From the NCBI GenBank assembly GCA_900548505.1, contig URKI01000017.1, positions 1 to 43,744 on the forward strand: a stretch of DNA of 43,744 bases, in the 5' to 3' direction. Made by a program: the position numbers and the translations under genes. Under the pieces are notes generated by a model. It saw nothing but the letters and a program-made list of their open reading frames with translations. It was not told the origin of the DNA and ran no database searches. Source of the DNA: an uncultured Oscillibacter sp. (GTDB lineage Bacteria > Bacillota > Clostridia > Oscillospirales > Oscillospiraceae). Every line of letters begins with the position of its first letter. The stretch's first letter is position 1. This document shows, piece after piece, positions 41,354-43,744 of the stretch.

Positions 41354-43051
41354 ATGGCAGAAGAAAAGAAAACCATGCAGGATGAGGCGCCGGAGAGCCG
41401 GAATTTCATCCATGCCTTCATCGAGGAGGACATCGGCCCCGGCGGTCAGTACGAGGGTATGACCGTCCACACCCGTTTTCCCCCGGAGCCCAACGGATAC
41501 CTGCACATCGGCCACTGCAAGGCCCTGACCATCGACTTCGGCACCGCCGAAAAATACGGCGGACTGTGCAACCTGCGGATGGACGACACAAACCCCACCA
41601 AAGAGGACGAGGAATTTGTGGAGGCCATCAAGGAGGACATCCACTGGCTGGGCTTTGACTGGGGCGACCGCTTTTTCTACGGCTCCGATTATTTTGAGGA
41701 AGATTACCGCCAGGCGGTGGGCCTCATTAAAAAGGGCCTGGCCTACGTGTGCCAGCTCAGCCCCGAGGAGTTCAAGGAATACCGCGGCTCCATCGGCGTG
41801 CCCGCCAAGAGCCCCTACCGGGACCGTCCCATTGAGGAGAGCCTGGACCTGTTCGCCCGTATGCGGGCAGGGGAGTTCCCCAACGGCGCCATGACACTGC
41901 GGGCCAAGATCGATCTGGCCAGCGGCAACTTCAATATGCGCGACCCGGTGCTCTACCGGATCAACCACATGCACCATCACCGTCAGGGGGACAAGTGGTG
42001 CATCTATCCCATGTACGATTTCGCCCACCCCATTCAGGACGCGCTGGAGGGCATCACTCACAGCCTGTGCTCTTTGGAGTTTGAGGCCCACCGTCCCCTG
42101 TACAACTGGGTCATCGAAAACTGCGACCTGCCCTCCAAGCCCCGGCAGATCGAGTTTGCCCGTCTGGGCATTGACCACACGGTCATGAGCAAGCGCAAGC
42201 TGCGCCGTCTGGTGGAGGATGGCCGGGTCTCCGGCTGGGACGACCCCCGGATGCCCACGCTGTGCGGCCTGCGCCGCCGGGGCTACACCCCCCGCTCCAT
42301 CCGCAACTTCTGCGAGCGCATCGGCGTGGCCAAGTCCGCCAACGTAGTGGAGTACGGTTTCCTGGAGCACTGCCTGCGGGAGGACCTCAACGAGACCGCC
42401 CAGCGTGTCATGGCGGTGCTGCGCCCGGTGAAGCTGACTATCGTCAACTATCCCGAGGACAAGCATGAGACCGTCACCGTGGAGAACAATCCGCTGGACG
42501 AGAGCGCCGGTACCCGGGAGGTCTCTTTCTCCCGGAACCTGTGGATCGAGGCGGAGGACTTCCTGGCCGAGCCCGTTCCCAAGTATAAGCGCCTGTTCCC
42601 CGGCGGTCCCGAGTGCCGTCTCAAGGGCGCCTATCTCATCCACTGCGTGGGCTATGAGACCGACGCAGAGGGCAACGTGACGGAGATCAAGGCTGAGTAT
42701 GATCCCGACAGCCGCGGCGGCGACCCCGCTGACGGCCGCAAGGTGAAGGGCGCCACCATCCACTGGGTGGATGCTGCCACCGCGCTGGACGCCGAGGTAC
42801 GTCTCTACGATAACCTCTTCACCGACGCCGATCCCGATGCCGCGGACAAGGACTTCCTGGAGTGCCTGAACCCCGACTCTCTGGAGATCCTCACCGGCTG
42901 CAAGGTGGAGGCCTCTCTGGGCAGCGCAAAGCCCAGCGACCACTTCCAGTTCATGCGTCAGGGCTACTTCTGTGCCGACAGCAAGGACTCCAAGCCCGGC
43001 GCTCTGGTGTTCAACCGCGCCGTCAGCCTGAAGGACGGCTTCAAAAAGTAA
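41354..43051 (+). CDS. glnS: Glutaminyl-tRNA synthetase
   Basis: 565-residue class I synthetase that charges tRNA-Gln directly. The HIGH motif lies in RFPPEPNGYLHIGHCKAL; then NLRMDDTNPTKEDEEFVEAI, WCIYPMYDFAHPIQDALEGI (ITHSLCSLEFEAHR follows) and a KMSKS-equivalent VMSKRKL. The anticodon-binding beta-barrels follow, with the typical block NPLDESAGTREVSFSRNLWI. Discriminating GlnRS from GluRS rests on ITHSLCSLEF and overall length. Its presence in a Clostridia genome suggests the direct route instead of, or beside, GatCAB transamidation. Followed by a terminator. Confidence 0.96.
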   Translation: MAEEKKTMQDEAPESRNFIHAFIEEDIGPGGQYEGMTVHTRFPPEPNGYLHIGHCKALTIDFGTAEKYGGLCNLRMDDTNPTKEDEEFVEAIKEDIHWLGFDWGDRFFYGSDYFEEDYRQAVGLIKKGLAYVCQLSPEEFKEYRGSIGVPAKSPYRDRPIEESLDLFARMRAGEFPNGAMTLRAKIDLASGNFNMRDPVLYRINHMHHHRQGDKWCIYPMYDFAHPIQDALEGITHSLCSLEFEAHRPLYNWVIENCDLPSKPRQIEFARLGIDHTVMSKRKLRRLVEDGRVSGWDDPRMPTLCGLRRRGYTPRSIRNFCERIGVAKSANVVEYGFLEHCLREDLNETAQRVMAVLRPVKLTIVNYPEDKHETVTVENNPLDESAGTREVSFSRNLWIEAEDFLAEPVPKYKRLFPGGPECRLKGAYLIHCVGYETDAEGNVTEIKAEYDPDSRGGDPADGRKVKGATIHWVDAATALDAEVRLYDNLFTDADPDAADKDFLECLNPDSLEILTGCKVEASLGSAKPSDHFQFMRQGYFCADSKDSKPGALVFNRAVSLKDGFKK

Positions 43052-43064
43052 GCATATGACGAAA

Positions 43065-43102
43065 AACAGCCCGACGCACGTTAAAACGCGCGCCGGGCTG
43101 TT
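43065..43102 (+). terminator. Terminator after glnS, probably bidirectional
   Basis: A 13-base stem with one mismatch (AACAGCCCGACGC / GCGCCGGGCTGTT), U-rich tail TTCTTTCTCTT on the plus side and A run on the minus side. It separates glnS from the convergent partial gene. Confidence 0.8.
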
Positions 43103-43118
43103 CTTTCTCTTGCAAGGA

Positions 43119-43744
43119 TTATTCCTTGGGAGCTACCTGGAGACCGCTCTCGTATGCCCGCTGTTCCACAAACGCGGTATACGCAGCCTCCCGCTCCGGG
43201 TTATCATAACGGGCCTCATATTCGTCCCACAGGGTGTATTCCCACACGTTGATGGCATTGAGCTGCTGTGGGCCGCCCATGGGGTTGTCATAGACCGAGC
43301 AGTTCGTCACCCCGTTATCCGTTACCTCCAGGGATGCCAGGTAATCTTTTCCGCCCACGGTGATGGTAAAGTCAAAGCGGTAGAAAGTATCCCCATCGAA
43401 CGATTCGCCGCCTACCACGGCAGAGGCATATCCACCCCAGTGGAAGCGGTAGCCGGAGAGTCCTCCCATCTTGGTGTAGCCCTGGGCGGCAGCTACAAAG
43501 GTATCGATGGCATCCTGCTCATAGTTTTCCAGCTCCTCTTCAGTAAACCGCTCCTGGAACTCCCCCCGTCTGGTCTCCCGGTCCACATACTTGGCCGCTC
43601 CCTCATAGTCCCCAGCCTTCATCTTTCCCAGGAAGGCGTGGGCCAGGTAGAACTCATGGAGGTTGGTATAGCACAGGCCATCTCCAGTGACCTGGGCGAT
43701 GCCCATAAGCACGAAGGGCACCAGAATGATGACCACGATCAGGG
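43119..43744 (-). CDS. Membrane-anchored hypothetical protein, partial (N-terminus outside window)
   Basis: The frame is open to the window edge, so the start is beyond base 43744 and the Met at 43736 is probably internal. The visible part opens with a transmembrane helix (VIILVPFVLMGIAQVTG), followed by an extracytoplasmic region of about 190 residues: an AHAFLGKMKAGDYEGAAKYV segment (helical, resembling the start of many clostridial secreted NTF2-like or lipoprotein domains), a beta-rich middle (YRFDFTITVGGKDYLASLEV) and a helical end. No family recognised. It may be the C-terminal portion of an anti-sigma or stress-related membrane protein, which only sequence beyond the window could show. 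Confidence 0.65.
   Translation of the reverse strand, partial: LIVVIILVPFVLMGIAQVTGDGLCYTNLHEFYLAHAFLGKMKAGDYEGAAKYVDRETRRGEFQERFTEEELENYEQDAIDTFVAAAQGYTKMGGLSGYRFHWGGYASAVVGGESFDGDTFYRFDFTITVGGKDYLASLEVTDNGVTNCSVYDNPMGGPQQLNAINVWEYTLWDEYEARYDNPEREAAYTAFVEQRAYESGLQVAPKE

Noticed and set aside
41099..42943. 614-residue minus-strand frame opposite glnS
   Set aside because: glnS motifs are unmistakable on the plus strand; the minus frame has shadow composition.

Overview
The window looks like chromosomal core DNA of a GC-rich, spore-forming Clostridia bacterium, most likely of the Oscillospiraceae (Flavonifractor/Lawsonibacter-like). Evidence: a spoIIAA-spoIIAB-sigF operon preceded by a perfect Spo0A box, a T-box leader on alaS, BlaI/BlaR-type genes, proteins of the DUF4250, DUF4358, DUF5662 and DUF6514 type, and TIGR03915/TIGR03916 repair proteins. 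The species is inferred from gene content only. I see no rRNA, tRNA, CRISPR array, insertion sequence or prophage.

Layout. 1-1838: 3' part of valS. 1904-2530: flavodoxin-like oxidoreductase (-). 2743-4219: spoIIAA-spoIIAB-sigF. 4107-6450 (-): an operon of a 41-residue membrane protein, a radical SAM protein and a DUF4130 protein, driven by a promoter with two LexA boxes; its last gene overlaps sigF tail to tail. 6517-7542 (-): threonine aldolase. 7727-10840: DUF4358 lipoprotein, MBOAT acyltransferase and DHHW protein, a surface O-acylation cassette. 10882-14840 (-): BlaI/BlaR-type pair with a very large sensor. 15020-17503: pcrA. 17556-20492 (-): DNA glycosylase, HAD hydrolase, pentapeptide-repeat protein, transglutaminase-like protein. 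20568-22981: EamA transporter, TagA/WecG glycosyltransferase, thymidylate kinase. 23038-23193 (-): a 51-residue Cys/Gly-rich microprotein. 23335-27166: mltG, U32 protein (TrhP-like), FAD-dependent protein. 27343-27924: XRE regulator whose C-terminus is 13 perfect hydrophobic pentads. 28026-28568 (-): DUF5662. 28677-29325: two small unknown genes. 29322-33525: T-box, alaS, unknown protein, DUF4250, HIT. 33585-35009 (-): sodium:solute symporter. 35213-36577 (-): SLH-domain protein. 36761-41255: XRE regulator, comEC, holA, RNase M5-like Toprim protein, DUF6514. 41354-43051: glnS. 43119-end (-): partial unknown membrane protein.

Most interesting is the SOS-type operon at 4107-6450. Its promoter is near-consensus (TTGACA-17-TATAGT), with one LexA box filling the spacer and another over the start site. 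The first product is an undescribed 41-residue single-span membrane protein, a natural candidate for a damage-induced division inhibitor, followed by two putative DNA-repair proteins. The operon has no visible terminator before it runs antisense into sigF, so DNA damage could in principle also dampen sporulation.
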